64,000 bases of DNA, from the NCBI GenBank assembly GCA_012927585.1, contig JABBOY010000042.1, positions 167,791 to 231,790 on the forward strand, written 5' to 3'. The notes beneath the pieces are model-generated. The model was not told where the DNA came from. It searched no databases and was given only the letters and a program-made list of their open reading frames with translations. This document shows positions 36,825 to 45,496 of the stretch, one piece after another. Positions within the stretch are counted from its first letter, which is position 1; each line of letters starts with the position of its first letter. This DNA comes from Glaciimonas sp. (GTDB lineage: Bacteria; Pseudomonadota; Gammaproteobacteria; Burkholderiales; Burkholderiaceae_D). Position numbers and translations under genes: made by a program.

Positions 36825-37147
36825 CAAATTGCTTCTACGCGTTCAGGCTGTTATGACAGCTCATTTGAAACGCGTGTCTCCTCGTTATATATCGGTATGC
36901 CACCCGTTTTTATATGCTACCCCTCTGAAATTCGAATCCATTGCGTGTGCGGTACGAGCCAATTGCGGCATCGGATATTACTTGCGTGTTACCGCCTGAT
37001 ACAAAATTTTCGCAATAATAACACCGGATTACCGGAATCGGATAAAACAATTAAGCGAAAAGAAACATTCATCTAATAAAGAGATTCTCAATCATTATTT
37101 GAAATTTTCCATCTTGATCCAAATTAAATTTTGTTGGATAGGTAAAG

Positions 37148-37172
37148 CCACCGAACAATAGCTGTCCGGCGG
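37148..37172 (-). terminator. Hairpin downstream of dctM
   Basis: CCGCCGGACA and TGTTCGGTGG (minus strand) can form a 10-bp stem including two G-U pairs, about 20 bases after the dctM stop. The U-tract is poor, so termination may be partial; a stronger terminator follows about 320 bases further on. Confidence 0.45.
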
Positions 37173-37191
37173 TTTTTCCAGGCAATCCGAA

Positions 37192-38472
37192 TTAATTGAA
37201 GATCAGATTCGGCAGCCACAGCGATATTTGTGGAACATAGGTGACCAGGATCAGAAATCCCAGCATCGTCAGCAGCCACGGCATGACGGCGATAGTCAAC
37301 TCGGTTATCCCCATTTTGGCGATTCCCGATGCCACATACAGGTTTAGACCAACCGGCGGGTGGCACATGCCGACTTCCATATTAACCACCATGATGATGC
37401 CGAAGTGAATGGGGTCGATGCCGAGTTTTATTGCCACAGGAAACAAGATCGGCGCCATGATCAAAACGATCGACGACGGCTCCATCACGTTACCCGCCAT
37501 CAGCAGCAGCACATTGACCACCAGCAAGAAGGTGATCATGCCAAAACCCTTGTCCATGATCCAGGCCGCCATATCCTGCGGGATATGCTCGCTGGTCATC
37601 AGGAAGGAGAACAATACCGCATTGGTAATGATATACAGCAGCATGGCAGACATGGAAGCCGAGTCGAGCAAGACCTTGGGAACTTGCTTCAAGCCCATGT
37701 CCTTGTAGATAAACACGGCGACGATAAACGCATATACCGCTGACACGGCGGCTGCCTCGGTCGGGGTGAACATGCCGGAATAGATGCCGCCCATCACGAT
37801 TACGATCAGCAACAGACCCCAGGCGCTTTTGCGAAAGGCGACCAAACGTTCGTTCCAGCTTGCTTTTGGCATGCGCGGATATCCCCGCTTGCGCGCCAAA
37901 ATCCAGGTAGTTAATCCTAAAAAGAATGCCAGTAATAAACCCGGGATCACGCCAGCCATGAACAGTTTGCCAACAGATGTATTGGTCGAGACTGAGTACA
38001 TCACCATCACGATTGATGGCGGAATCAGGATGCCCAATGCACCGGATGTCGTAATGACGCCTGCCCCGAAGCCTTTTGGATAACCCTGCTTAACCATCGC
38101 CGGCAACATAATCGAGCCGATTGCAACCACGGTGGCAGGCGAAGAGCCGGAAACGGCTGCGAACAGCGCACAAGCGGCCACCCCGCCCAAAGCCAGACCG
38201 CCATGCCAGTGGCCGATCATCGAAGTGGCAAAATTGATCATGCGCCGCGCCACTCCACCGTGGGTCAGAAAATTGCCGGCTAGAATGAAGAACGGAATCG
38301 CCATGATTTCGAACTTTTCAATTCCCGTAAAAAGCTTCAATGCGACTGCTTCGATCGGTATTGAAGTCATTGTGAAAAGGAAAGTCAACACCGTCAGACC
38401 AAGCGAAATCGAGATCGGCATGCCGGTCAGCATCAGACAGAACAGCAGGACAAAGATGATCAGTGCATTCAT
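37192..38472 (-). CDS. dctM: TRAP transporter large permease subunit DctM
   Basis: A 426-residue inner-membrane protein with about twelve hydrophobic helices. The family signature GVARRMINFATSMIGHWHGGLALGGVAACALFAAVSGSSPATVVAIGSIMLP is clear, as is the C-terminal NMEVGMCHPPVGLNLYVASGI. With DctQ it forms the sodium-driven transport unit of a tripartite ATP-independent periplasmic transporter. Its start overlaps the dctQ stop by 4 bases. The DctP and DctSR neighbours support C4-dicarboxylates as substrate. Confidence 0.94.
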   Translation of the reverse strand: MNALIIFVLLFCLMLTGMPISISLGLTVLTFLFTMTSIPIEAVALKLFTGIEKFEIMAIPFFILAGNFLTHGGVARRMINFATSMIGHWHGGLALGGVAACALFAAVSGSSPATVVAIGSIMLPAMVKQGYPKGFGAGVITTSGALGILIPPSIVMVMYSVSTNTSVGKLFMAGVIPGLLLAFFLGLTTWILARKRGYPRMPKASWNERLVAFRKSAWGLLLIVIVMGGIYSGMFTPTEAAAVSAVYAFIVAVFIYKDMGLKQVPKVLLDSASMSAMLLYIITNAVLFSFLMTSEHIPQDMAAWIMDKGFGMITFLLVVNVLLLMAGNVMEPSSIVLIMAPILFPVAIKLGIDPIHFGIIMVVNMEVGMCHPPVGLNLYVASGIAKMGITELTIAVMPWLLTMLGFLILVTYVPQISLWLPNLIFN

Positions 38473-39029
38473 GCTTTTTCCCCTTTAAGCTCTTCTTCCA
38501 GACCTTCTACATGGGAATGGTCATGTTTTGGCAAGTCGCCGGTTTGAATGAAATGCCAGGCAACCTGCAGGAAACGAAACGCCATCAGGTAGGAGCCGAG
38601 CGGTACCGCCATATAGACAATCCACATTGGAATTTCCAGTACTTCGGAAACGCTGCTGGTATGACTTAGCTCGTAGACGAATTTGGCGCCGAAAGTACCG
38701 ACCAGACCGGTGAATGTTGCACCGGCCAGTAGGCCGAAGATGACGAATTTTTTACGCCACGGCGTATTCAACTTGTTGATCAAGACGTCAACGCCGACGT
38801 GGATGCCGGTGCGCACGCCATAAGCGGCGCCGAACTTTGCCATCCAGACGAACATATAAATGGTTAATTCTTGGGCCCAGCTGGTATTAATTTGGATCAG
38901 CACATCCTGAATGCCAAAGATGTTGAAACCGGACGCGTAGCGATGCAAGACTGCGATAAAGGTGACAACGGTAGCCGCTGCCATCAAGAAGGCGATCAGC
39001 CATTCTTCAAGATGATCAAGAATTTTCAT
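38469..39029 (-). CDS. dctQ: TRAP transporter small permease subunit DctQ
   Basis: A 186-residue protein with four predicted membrane helices, of the DctQ family (MKILDHLEEWLIAFLMAAATVVTF at the N-terminus). It pairs with DctM. The start at 39029 is chosen because it opens into the first helix; the frame continues upstream without family similarity. The 110-base gap to dctP holds a strong hairpin, and the stop overlaps the dctM start. Confidence 0.9.
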   Translation of the reverse strand: MKILDHLEEWLIAFLMAAATVVTFIAVLHRYASGFNIFGIQDVLIQINTSWAQELTIYMFVWMAKFGAAYGVRTGIHVGVDVLINKLNTPWRKKFVIFGLLAGATFTGLVGTFGAKFVYELSHTSSVSEVLEIPMWIVYMAVPLGSYLMAFRFLQVAWHFIQTGDLPKHDHSHVEGLEEELKGEKA

Positions 39030-39065
39030 GGGTTCCCCGATAGGCGTGGGAGTTAAGGGCACTCG

Positions 39066-39130
39066 CAGTATGTAAAAAATATGCGGCTTACAAGTCAAGA
39101 ATGCTTGCAAGTCGCATAGGTATCGTACTG
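39066..39130 (-). other. Intercistronic hairpin between dctP and dctQ
   Basis: The arms TATGCGGCTTACAAG (39080-39094) and CTTGCAAGTCGCATA (39104-39118) pair over 15 positions with two mismatches, and CAGTA/TACTG can close the structure outside. Such structures behind a binding-protein gene often stabilise its mRNA so that it is made in excess over the permease. The role here is inferred from position. Confidence 0.5.
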
Positions 39131-39139
39131 GTGGGGAAA

Positions 39140-40144
39140 TTATTTCAGAAGCAGTGCTGCCGATTCTTTGTTAATGGAAGAAATCAGTTCCTTGCCGATA
39201 CGGCTTTCCATCTGTTTTTGAACCGGCACCAAGGCTTTGCGCCATTCGACTTGTTCTTTGCCGCTTAACGTATATACAGTTGTTTTGCCAGATGCCTTGA
39301 CGGCCGCCATCGCCTTGTCGTTTTCCTGCTGGGCGATCGCATTGGCGTAGCGGGTCGACTCTTTCATCGCGGCCTCCAATTCGGTGCGAATATCGGCCGG
39401 CAAACCATCCCAGAATTTCTTGTTGACGATCACTGCATAGCCTAGATAGCCATGGTTAGTCATGCTGACGTGCTTTTGCACTTCATGCATTTTTTGCGTG
39501 TACAAATTCGATGGCGGGTTCTCAGTGCCATCCACAACGCCAGTTTGCAATGCTTGATACACCTCGGAGAAGGCCATTACCTGCGGGTTTGCGCCCAGCG
39601 TGCGCATCTGCGCATCCAATACCTTGGATGACTGAATACGCATTTTCAAGCCCTTCATGTCTGCCGGTGAATGTAGCGGTGTGTTGGCCGACATGACTTT
39701 GAAACCGTTATCCCAGTAAGCCAGGCCAGTGATGCCTTTGGGTTCAAGTTTTTTCAGCAGACTCTTGCCGATCGGACCTTCGGTTACGCGATACAGCACA
39801 TCCTTGGAAGGGAAAATATACGGCAGGTCGAAGACTTCGAATTCACGTACGCCCAAGGGGCCGAATTTGGCCAGTGATGGCGCCAGCATCTGGACTGCAC
39901 CGAGTTGCAATGCTTCCATCTCTTCCTTGTCCTTGTACAAGGTGCTATTGGGATATACCTCAACCTTGACGCGGCCCTTGGTATTTTTTTCTGCCAACTC
40001 TTTGAAACGATCGGCCGCTTTGCCTTTTGGCGTGTCTTTTGCAACTACGTGGCTGAATTTGATGACGATTGGGGCTTGTGCAAAAGCAATCGGGCTAATG
40101 AGTGCAGCGGACGCCAGCGCCAGGATTAGTGTTTTGAGTTTCAT
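39140..40144 (-). CDS. dctP: TRAP transporter periplasmic C4-dicarboxylate-binding protein DctP
   Basis: A 334-residue secreted binding protein. The start MKLKTLILALASAALISPIAFA is a signal peptide; the mature part begins with IVIKFSHVVAKDTPKGKAADRFKELAEK, the typical DctP opening. The substrate-carboxylate-binding Arg is in GLKMRIQSSKV, and the sequence SEVYQALQTGVVDGTENPPSN is the family signature. The upstream extension of the frame is rejected. First gene of dctPQM, divergent from dctSR across a 204-base control region. Confidence 0.94.
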   Translation of the reverse strand: MKLKTLILALASAALISPIAFAQAPIVIKFSHVVAKDTPKGKAADRFKELAEKNTKGRVKVEVYPNSTLYKDKEEMEALQLGAVQMLAPSLAKFGPLGVREFEVFDLPYIFPSKDVLYRVTEGPIGKSLLKKLEPKGITGLAYWDNGFKVMSANTPLHSPADMKGLKMRIQSSKVLDAQMRTLGANPQVMAFSEVYQALQTGVVDGTENPPSNLYTQKMHEVQKHVSMTNHGYLGYAVIVNKKFWDGLPADIRTELEAAMKESTRYANAIAQQENDKAMAAVKASGKTTVYTLSGKEQVEWRKALVPVQKQMESRIGKELISSINKESAALLLK

Positions 40145-40216
40145 ACTTGTCTCCGGTAAATGTGAAAAACGTTTTTTAAATATTTCATTATTCTTGCAAA
40201 CCTTTCCTGGCGACAC

Positions 40217-40236
40217 AATTGTGGATAACCACAATT
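40217..40236. promoter_or_regulatory. Perfect dyad in the dctP-dctS control region
   Basis: AATTGTGG and CCACAATT are perfect inverted halves separated by ATAA. It lies in the divergent promoter region, 73 bases upstream of the dctP start, and is a candidate binding site for the regulator DctR. The assignment is by position only. Confidence 0.5.
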
Positions 40237-40348
40237 CAAAAAAACTGCTTCAGACTGAATCCAAAAAAACAGGCATAGAATATTTGGTAAAATTTCAGAC
40301 CAAGCAGCAATCCCTTCTTAAAATACGCTAGAAAGACGCTTTGCTCCC

Positions 40349-42400
40349 ATGACAATTGCTGGATTTAAAGGTTTTGGCGCCGCTCCGCTGCAACCCAAGC
40401 AGGCATGGCGCTGGCTGCTGCCAGTGATGCTGGTATTGCTGGTGTTGTCGATGCTGATATGGCTGCCATGGCAAGTACGGCAGATGGAAGTCGGCGAACG
40501 TCAAGAACAGATGATTGCCGATACGCTTTGGGTAGAGCAGGCGATTCGCTTTCAGTTACGGCGGAATGAAGAAATTTTTCACCAAGTTGGAACCGAAATC
40601 GCCAGCGGATACCTGTCGCCTGACAAATTGCACGAACGCACCGTGCTGTTACTAAAAAGCAGCAGTGAGATTCGTCAGGTCATGTGGCTGGATGCGGCAG
40701 GCCGGATAGTTGCGTTCAGCGATCAGCGATTAATCGCTTCCTCCCGGCTGTCGGATGCATCGGCGCAAGCATCGGTCAACGCGCGCAAGCTGAAATCGCC
40801 GCAATATAGTCAGCCGCTCAAAACCGTTAGCGTGAGCGGCGTGTCGGGGTTGACATTGATTGATTGCCACTTGCCGATCTTCAGCCACGGCCAATACAGC
40901 GGCAGCCTGGTGATTCGTTATGCGTTGCAGGATATCCTCGATCAGATGGTGCCGTGGTGGTTTGCTCAGGATAACGAGATTGTATTGACCGACGACGACG
41001 ACGTCATTTTCGCCCGGCGGGCGGCCGGAGGCATGGGACGCGGCGTGTACACACATCGCCACACGCTCGATTTGCCGGGAGCAGCAGTGTATCTGCGCAC
41101 CAATAGCGTCAAAAGTGCGCCGACCCTACTGCCCAATTTGCTGGTAGGCTCGATTATTCTGCTGGCGCTGGGTCTGATCTGGAGCTTATGGGCGTTATGG
41201 CGGGATATCAATCGTCGGCTGGCGGCGGAAGGTGCGCTGCGTGAGGAGGTTGCTTTCCGCATTGCAATGGAAAACTCGCTCGTGACCGGGCTACGGGCGC
41301 GCGACCTGAAAGGGCGGATTAGCTATGTTAATCCGGCGTTCTGCCAGATGGTTGGCTTAACTGCCGATCAATTGCTCAACAAGATGCCGCCGATGCCGTA
41401 CTGGGCTCCCGAGGCGATCGAAGACCATGAAGGGCGCTTTGCCCAAGTCTTGGCCGGCACCGTGCAGCGACATGGTTTCGAGATCATATTCCAGCGCGCC
41501 AACGGCGAACGGTTTCCGGTGCTGATTTTCGAATCGCCTCTGCTGGACGACAGCGGTAAGCAGACTGGCTGGATGGGGTCGATCCTGGATATTTCGGATC
41601 GCAAAAGAGTGGAGGAATTAAACCTTCAGCAGCAGGAAAAGTTGCAATCCAGTGCGCGTCTGGCAACTATGGGCGAACTGGCATCGACATTGGCGCATGA
41701 ACTCAATCAGCCTTTGGCCGCCATTTCCAGTTACACCGTCGGCGCCATCAATCTGCTGCAGTCAGGCGTGGTTGACCCCGCATTGTTGACACCGGCGCTA
41801 GAAAAGGCCAACGCGCAAGTGCAGCGCGCCGGCTTGATCATTCGCAGCGTGCATGAGTTCGTCAAGCGGCGCGAACCGACCCGCGAACCGGTTTCGATGC
41901 AAAACCTGATCGACAGTGTGATGCCGCTGATTGAACTGCAGGCGCAACAGAGTTACGTTGCCATCCAGTTCAGCATTACCCCCCGGCTACCGAACGTGCT
42001 GGCCGACCGCGTGATGCTGGAGCAGGTATTGCTGAACCTGACGCGCAACGCCATTGAGTCAATGCAGCAGATTGTTGCCGAGCGGCGTATCCTGCGCATC
42101 ACCGTCGGCGCAGATAATGTGCCGTTCAATACTGCAGCAGCGCTTGCGAATGTGGTGGTATCCGTGATTGACCAGGGGCACGGGGTCGCGCCGGAAGTCG
42201 CCGAACACTTGTTTTCGCCTTTCTTTTCGACCAAGGCCGAGGGCATGGGAATCGGTCTGAAAATCTGCCGTACCACGTTGGAGTTTCATGGCGGCACCCT
42301 GAATTATGTAAATAACCCGCTCGGCGGTACAATTTTCCGCTTCTCATTGCCGCCACATCTGCCACCGCATCTGCCGCATCCAGCGCAGTTGTCCGAATAA
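40349..42400 (+). CDS. dctS: C4-dicarboxylate-sensing histidine kinase DctS
   Basis: A 683-residue membrane sensor kinase. Two membrane helices (about residues 20-42 and 255-280) enclose a periplasmic sensor domain of about 210 residues of the Cache type. A cytoplasmic PAS domain follows (about 300-420, RDLKGRISYVNPAFCQMVG), then HisKA with MGELASTLAHELNQPLAAIS (His at about residue 450) and the ATPase domain with NLTRNAIESM, DQGHGV and GMGIGLKICRTT. The order matches DctS of Rhodobacter. It is divergent from dctPQM and directly upstream of dctR. Confidence 0.9.
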   Translation: MTIAGFKGFGAAPLQPKQAWRWLLPVMLVLLVLSMLIWLPWQVRQMEVGERQEQMIADTLWVEQAIRFQLRRNEEIFHQVGTEIASGYLSPDKLHERTVLLLKSSSEIRQVMWLDAAGRIVAFSDQRLIASSRLSDASAQASVNARKLKSPQYSQPLKTVSVSGVSGLTLIDCHLPIFSHGQYSGSLVIRYALQDILDQMVPWWFAQDNEIVLTDDDDVIFARRAAGGMGRGVYTHRHTLDLPGAAVYLRTNSVKSAPTLLPNLLVGSIILLALGLIWSLWALWRDINRRLAAEGALREEVAFRIAMENSLVTGLRARDLKGRISYVNPAFCQMVGLTADQLLNKMPPMPYWAPEAIEDHEGRFAQVLAGTVQRHGFEIIFQRANGERFPVLIFESPLLDDSGKQTGWMGSILDISDRKRVEELNLQQQEKLQSSARLATMGELASTLAHELNQPLAAISSYTVGAINLLQSGVVDPALLTPALEKANAQVQRAGLIIRSVHEFVKRREPTREPVSMQNLIDSVMPLIELQAQQSYVAIQFSITPRLPNVLADRVMLEQVLLNLTRNAIESMQQIVAERRILRITVGADNVPFNTAAALANVVVSVIDQGHGVAPEVAEHLFSPFFSTKAEGMGIGLKICRTTLEFHGGTLNYVNNPLGGTIFRFSLPPHLPPHLPHPAQLSE

Positions 42401-42413
42401 CCGAGGAACCCGC

Positions 42414-43004
42414 ATGCTGCACATAGTCGATGACGAAGAAGTAATTCGCGACTCACTGCTATGGCTAGCCAGATCGCGCGCCATCGCCGCCACAGCCTAC
42501 GCCAGCGCCGCCGAGTTTCTGGTCGCGTTCAATGGCAAGACTGTCTTCGATGCGCAAGGGGAATGCCTGCTGCTTGACGTCCGCATGCCCGACATGAATG
42601 GCATTGCGCTGTTTGACGTGCTGGCTGGGCGCGGCTTGACGCGACAGTTACCGGTGATTTTCCTGACCGGTCACGGCGATGTGCCGATGGCGGTCGATAC
42701 TTTAAAACGCGGTGCGTTCGATTTTTTCGAAAAACCGCTGAACGACAACAAGTTGATGGACCGGGCGCAGGAAGCCTTGCTGATCTCTATGGATGCCGGC
42801 AGCATGGCGCTGATCCAGCGTCGCCTGGAAACCCTGTCGGTGCGTGAACGCGAAGTGCTGGATCTGATTCTGGAAGGGAAAATGAACAAGATCATCGCGG
42901 ATGAACTTGGCATCAGCATGCGCACAGTCGAAGTGCATCGCGCTCACATTTTCGACAAGATGCATGTTAAGACCGCGGTCGAACTGGCGCGGTTGCTGAA
43001 GTAA
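42414..43004 (+). CDS. dctR: C4-dicarboxylate response regulator DctR (FixJ/LuxR family)
   Basis: A 196-residue regulator with a receiver domain (acidic pair DD at residues 6-7, phosphoacceptor Asp at about residue 55 in LLLDVRMPD, Thr in FLTGHGD, Lys in FFEKPL) and a LuxR-type helix-turn-helix (LSVREREVLDLILEGKMNKIIADELGISMRTVEVH). GAGGAA precedes the ATG. It follows dctS by 13 bases. It should activate the divergent dctPQM operon when DctS detects dicarboxylates. Confidence 0.92.
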   Translation: MLHIVDDEEVIRDSLLWLARSRAIAATAYASAAEFLVAFNGKTVFDAQGECLLLDVRMPDMNGIALFDVLAGRGLTRQLPVIFLTGHGDVPMAVDTLKRGAFDFFEKPLNDNKLMDRAQEALLISMDAGSMALIQRRLETLSVREREVLDLILEGKMNKIIADELGISMRTVEVHRAHIFDKMHVKTAVELARLLK

Positions 43005-43023
43005 TTCTGGGTTTGACAGGCGG

Positions 43024-44388
43024 CTAACTTTTATCCCCTGCATGAAATTGCACGCTCACGCCCAGTCCTGTGCCATGCAAGCCAGCCCCCAATGCAAGCG
43101 TGGCGCGGTGTACCTGCGCGATGCGCTCGACAATCGACAGCCCCAGGCCGCTGCCGCTGGCACCGTTGCCATCGACACGGTAGAAACGGTGCAGCACGCG
43201 CTCTTTATCCTGCTCCGACAGGCCGGGGCCGTCATCCTTGACGTACAGCATGACGCAATCTCCGACCCTCTGAATGCCGATCTCGATGCAGCCTTGCGAC
43301 GGGGTGTAGCGAATCGCATTGTCGATCAGATTGCCGATCAGCGCTTCCAGCAGCACCGGGTCGCCGCGTATTGGTAGCAGTGCGGCACTCTCAACGCTGA
43401 CGCTGAGGTCGATCTCCTTGTCGAGGGCGCTGTTGGCATAACGGGCCGCAGATTGCCGGGCCAGTTCGCCCAGTTCGACGCTTTGCTGCGTTTCCGGCGC
43501 CAGATGGTCGAGCCGGGCCAGCATCAGCAACTGTGCGCTGAGACGGGTAGTGCGGTTGATGCCTTCAATGATGCCATGCAAGGCCTGATCTTGTTGTTGC
43601 CGATCCTGTGCGGCCAGCGCGACTTCAGCCTGCACCTTGATGGCGGCCAGCGGTGTGCGTAATTCGTGGGCGGCATCCGCGGTGAAGCGGCGTTCCTGAT
43701 CCATCGAATGCGACAGCCGTTCCAGCAAGCCGTTGAGCGAGACGATCAGGGCCTGAACTTCCTTGGGTACGTTGTGCAATGTGATCAGGTCCAGTTTGCC
43801 TGCGCTGCGGGCGGCAATCGCTGCCGACAGCGATTGCAAAGGTCGCAGGCCGCGCCCGATACTGAGCCAGATCAGCAGCGCCAAACCCGGCAACCCAATC
43901 AGCAGTGGCGCCATCATGCGCCGCATGATGTCACTGGCCAGATGGCTGCGTTGCTGCGCATCTTCAAATACACGCACCTGGAAGCCGTGTTTCTGGCTCC
44001 AAAGCGCCAGCGTGCGCCAGCTCTTGCCTTGTACCTCGATAGTGCCGATGCCGCTGCCGGCGCGGAAACCGATATGCGGCGCGCTGGCGTTTTGCAGCAA
44101 CAGTCGAGCGTCGGCACCCCAGACCTGAAACGGTAGCGCCTTGCCCTGGCGGTCTTCTGTGCCGTCGTGCTCTTCGATGACTGCGCTTTCGTTATCGGCC
44201 AGGTGTTGCAGGAGATTCAAGTCCAGCAGCAGGATGCTGCGGGCGCCTTGCCCCAGTTGGGCATCGAGCAGTTCGCTGATTTCTTCGTGTGATTCCCAGT
44301 AGCTGGACACGGCCATTGCGCTCCAGACCACCAGCAGGCTGGACATGATCATCAACGTCAGGTGCTGCCGCAGCGAAAGTCGCTTCAT
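43024..44388 (-). CDS. Two-component sensor histidine kinase, QseC/TctE-like
   Basis: A 454-residue sensor kinase. Two membrane helices (about 10-30 and 160-185) flank a periplasmic domain with a 2CSK_N-like beginning (SYWESHEEISELLDAQLGQGARSILLLDL), as in QseC and TctE. The HAMP-like linker is followed by the HisKA box DAAHELRTPLAAIKVQAEVAL and the ATPase motifs NLIDNAIRYTP, DDGPGLS and GSGLGLSIVERI. It is encoded after its regulator with a 4-base overlap. The signal is unknown; QseC of enterobacteria senses catecholamines, but nothing here supports that. Confidence 0.88.
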   Translation of the reverse strand: MKRLSLRQHLTLMIMSSLLVVWSAMAVSSYWESHEEISELLDAQLGQGARSILLLDLNLLQHLADNESAVIEEHDGTEDRQGKALPFQVWGADARLLLQNASAPHIGFRAGSGIGTIEVQGKSWRTLALWSQKHGFQVRVFEDAQQRSHLASDIMRRMMAPLLIGLPGLALLIWLSIGRGLRPLQSLSAAIAARSAGKLDLITLHNVPKEVQALIVSLNGLLERLSHSMDQERRFTADAAHELRTPLAAIKVQAEVALAAQDRQQQDQALHGIIEGINRTTRLSAQLLMLARLDHLAPETQQSVELGELARQSAARYANSALDKEIDLSVSVESAALLPIRGDPVLLEALIGNLIDNAIRYTPSQGCIEIGIQRVGDCVMLYVKDDGPGLSEQDKERVLHRFYRVDGNGASGSGLGLSIVERIAQVHRATLALGAGLHGTGLGVSVQFHAGDKS

Positions 44389-45050
44389 GGCGTCTCCTTG
44401 CGAATCAGGTAGCCGACACCGCGGATGGTCTTGATCAATTGGTCGCCGAGTTTCTTGCGCAGGTTGTGGATGTGAACCTCGATCGCATTACTTTCGACTT
44501 CCTCGTTCCAGCCGTACAAGCTTTCCTCCAGCCGCGCACGCGACAGTGCAGTGCCTTTATGCTCCAGCAGATCGATCAGAATCGCGCACTCGCGCGCTGA
44601 TAGCTGGATTGTCCGGCCGTCCTGCGTCACCTGTAGCGAGGCTGGATCGAGTTGCAGATTGGCGTGCTGGATAATGGCGGCACTGCGGCCATGCGCGCGG
44701 CGCAGCAGTGCGCGGATGCGGGCCACCAGTTCAGCCAGGTCGAACGGCTTGATCAGATAATCGTCGGCTCCGGCATTCAGCCCTGCGACCCGGTCTTGCA
44801 CCGTGTCGCGCGCGGTCAAGATCAGTACCGGAATGTCGCGCCCCTTGTTGCGCAAACTCTTCAGTAGATCGAGTCCGTTCATGCGCGGCAGGCCCAGATC
44901 GAGCACCAGTAATTCGTAGTCGACCGCATCCAGCGCCAATGTCGCCGCGCGGCCATCGAGCGCGCGGTCTACTGCAAACCCGGCCTGCTTCAGTCCGGCC
45001 TCGATCCCTTGCCCGAGCAGCGCATCGTCTTCCACCACTAGCAAACGCAT
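44385..45050 (-). CDS. OmpR-family response regulator, QseB/TctD/PmrA-like
   Basis: A 221-residue regulator with a receiver domain (EDD at 7-9, phosphoacceptor Asp at about residue 51 in VLDLGLPRMNG, Lys in IKPFDLAEL) and an OmpR-type winged helix with LYGWNEEVESNAIEVHIHNLRKKLG, a sequence strongly typical of QseB/PmrA. The promoter region carries the CTTAAG direct repeat that PmrA/QseB proteins bind, which suggests autoregulation. The same box precedes the divergent DUF5666 gene. Confidence 0.9.
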   Translation of the reverse strand: MRLLVVEDDALLGQGIEAGLKQAGFAVDRALDGRAATLALDAVDYELLVLDLGLPRMNGLDLLKSLRNKGRDIPVLILTARDTVQDRVAGLNAGADDYLIKPFDLAELVARIRALLRRAHGRSAAIIQHANLQLDPASLQVTQDGRTIQLSARECAILIDLLEHKGTALSRARLEESLYGWNEEVESNAIEVHIHNLRKKLGDQLIKTIRGVGYLIRKETP

Positions 45051-45098
45051 GTGTTCTCCCGTATTTTAACCAGCAGGACTGCAGTATGACTGGGTTGC

Positions 45099-45115
45099 CT
45101 TAAGGTTTGCTTAAG
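45099..45115. promoter_or_regulatory. QseB/PmrA-type box upstream of the response regulator
   Basis: CTTAAGGTTTGCTTAAG is a direct repeat of CTTAAG with 5-base spacing, as in the PmrA/QseB consensus. It lies 49 bases upstream of the response regulator start codon. Confidence 0.7.
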
Positions 45116-45171
45116 AATAATTGCTGACTGTTGCGCCGCCTGTCATTCTTGATTATTTTTATATACCATAT

Positions 45172-45232
45172 TATGTATTTTTAAAATTGCTCTATTTATA
45201 TGCGTTAAAAAATGTATTTTTAAACATACTCG
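45172..45232 (+). repeat. Dispersed GGAGTAT-type intergenic element, copy I (degenerate)
   Basis: The layout is TATGTATTTTTAAAATT, core TATATGCGTTAAAAA, and the right end TTTTTAAACATACTCG. The core has lost part of the ATGCGGA sequence. Confidence 0.55.
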
Positions 45233-45432
45233 TTCTATTTAATGAAAATTAGTATTTGTCCAGACCGTATTGGAAACATCCGGGCGAAGCAGTTTCCTAC
45301 CAAACCACGCCGCAGCATTTTTGCTTGATATGGCGCTAAATAGATAGCCAAAGTTAAAGGGATTTTGCAGGCAAAAAACCCGATACGCCGCACTTGAGCC
45401 CCGCTTCAGGCCGACTGCCCAACTTTGCCATT

Positions 45433-45449
45433 CTTAAGGTTCCCTTAAG
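45433..45449. promoter_or_regulatory. QseB/PmrA-type box upstream of the DUF5666 gene
   Basis: CTTAAGGTTCCCTTAAG is nearly identical to the box at 45099, 14 of 17 bases matching including both half-sites. A TACATT hexamer about 10 bases downstream could be the -10 box. The coding start follows 48 bases after the box. Confidence 0.7.
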
Positions 45450-45496
45450 CTGGGGAATCTACATTGATGCTTTCGGTAATCAAAAAAGAGGCAAAA

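Larger units (their letters stand above)
36781..37191. other. Gene-free spacer between ogt and dctM
   Basis: About 410 bases without a convincing gene. It holds a minus-strand terminator at each end. Near 36837-36873 there is also a nested hairpin, with outer arms ACGCGTT and AAACGCGT and inner arms GCTGT and ACAGC. Nothing else was recognised. Confidence 0.5.
45051..45496. other. Divergent control region of the qseBC-like operon and the DUF5666 gene
   Basis: A gene-free stretch of about 445 bases. It holds two CTTAAG-type regulator boxes (near either end) and one copy of the dispersed GGAGTAT-type element in the middle. The remainder is AT-rich and shows no further recognisable feature. Confidence 0.6.
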
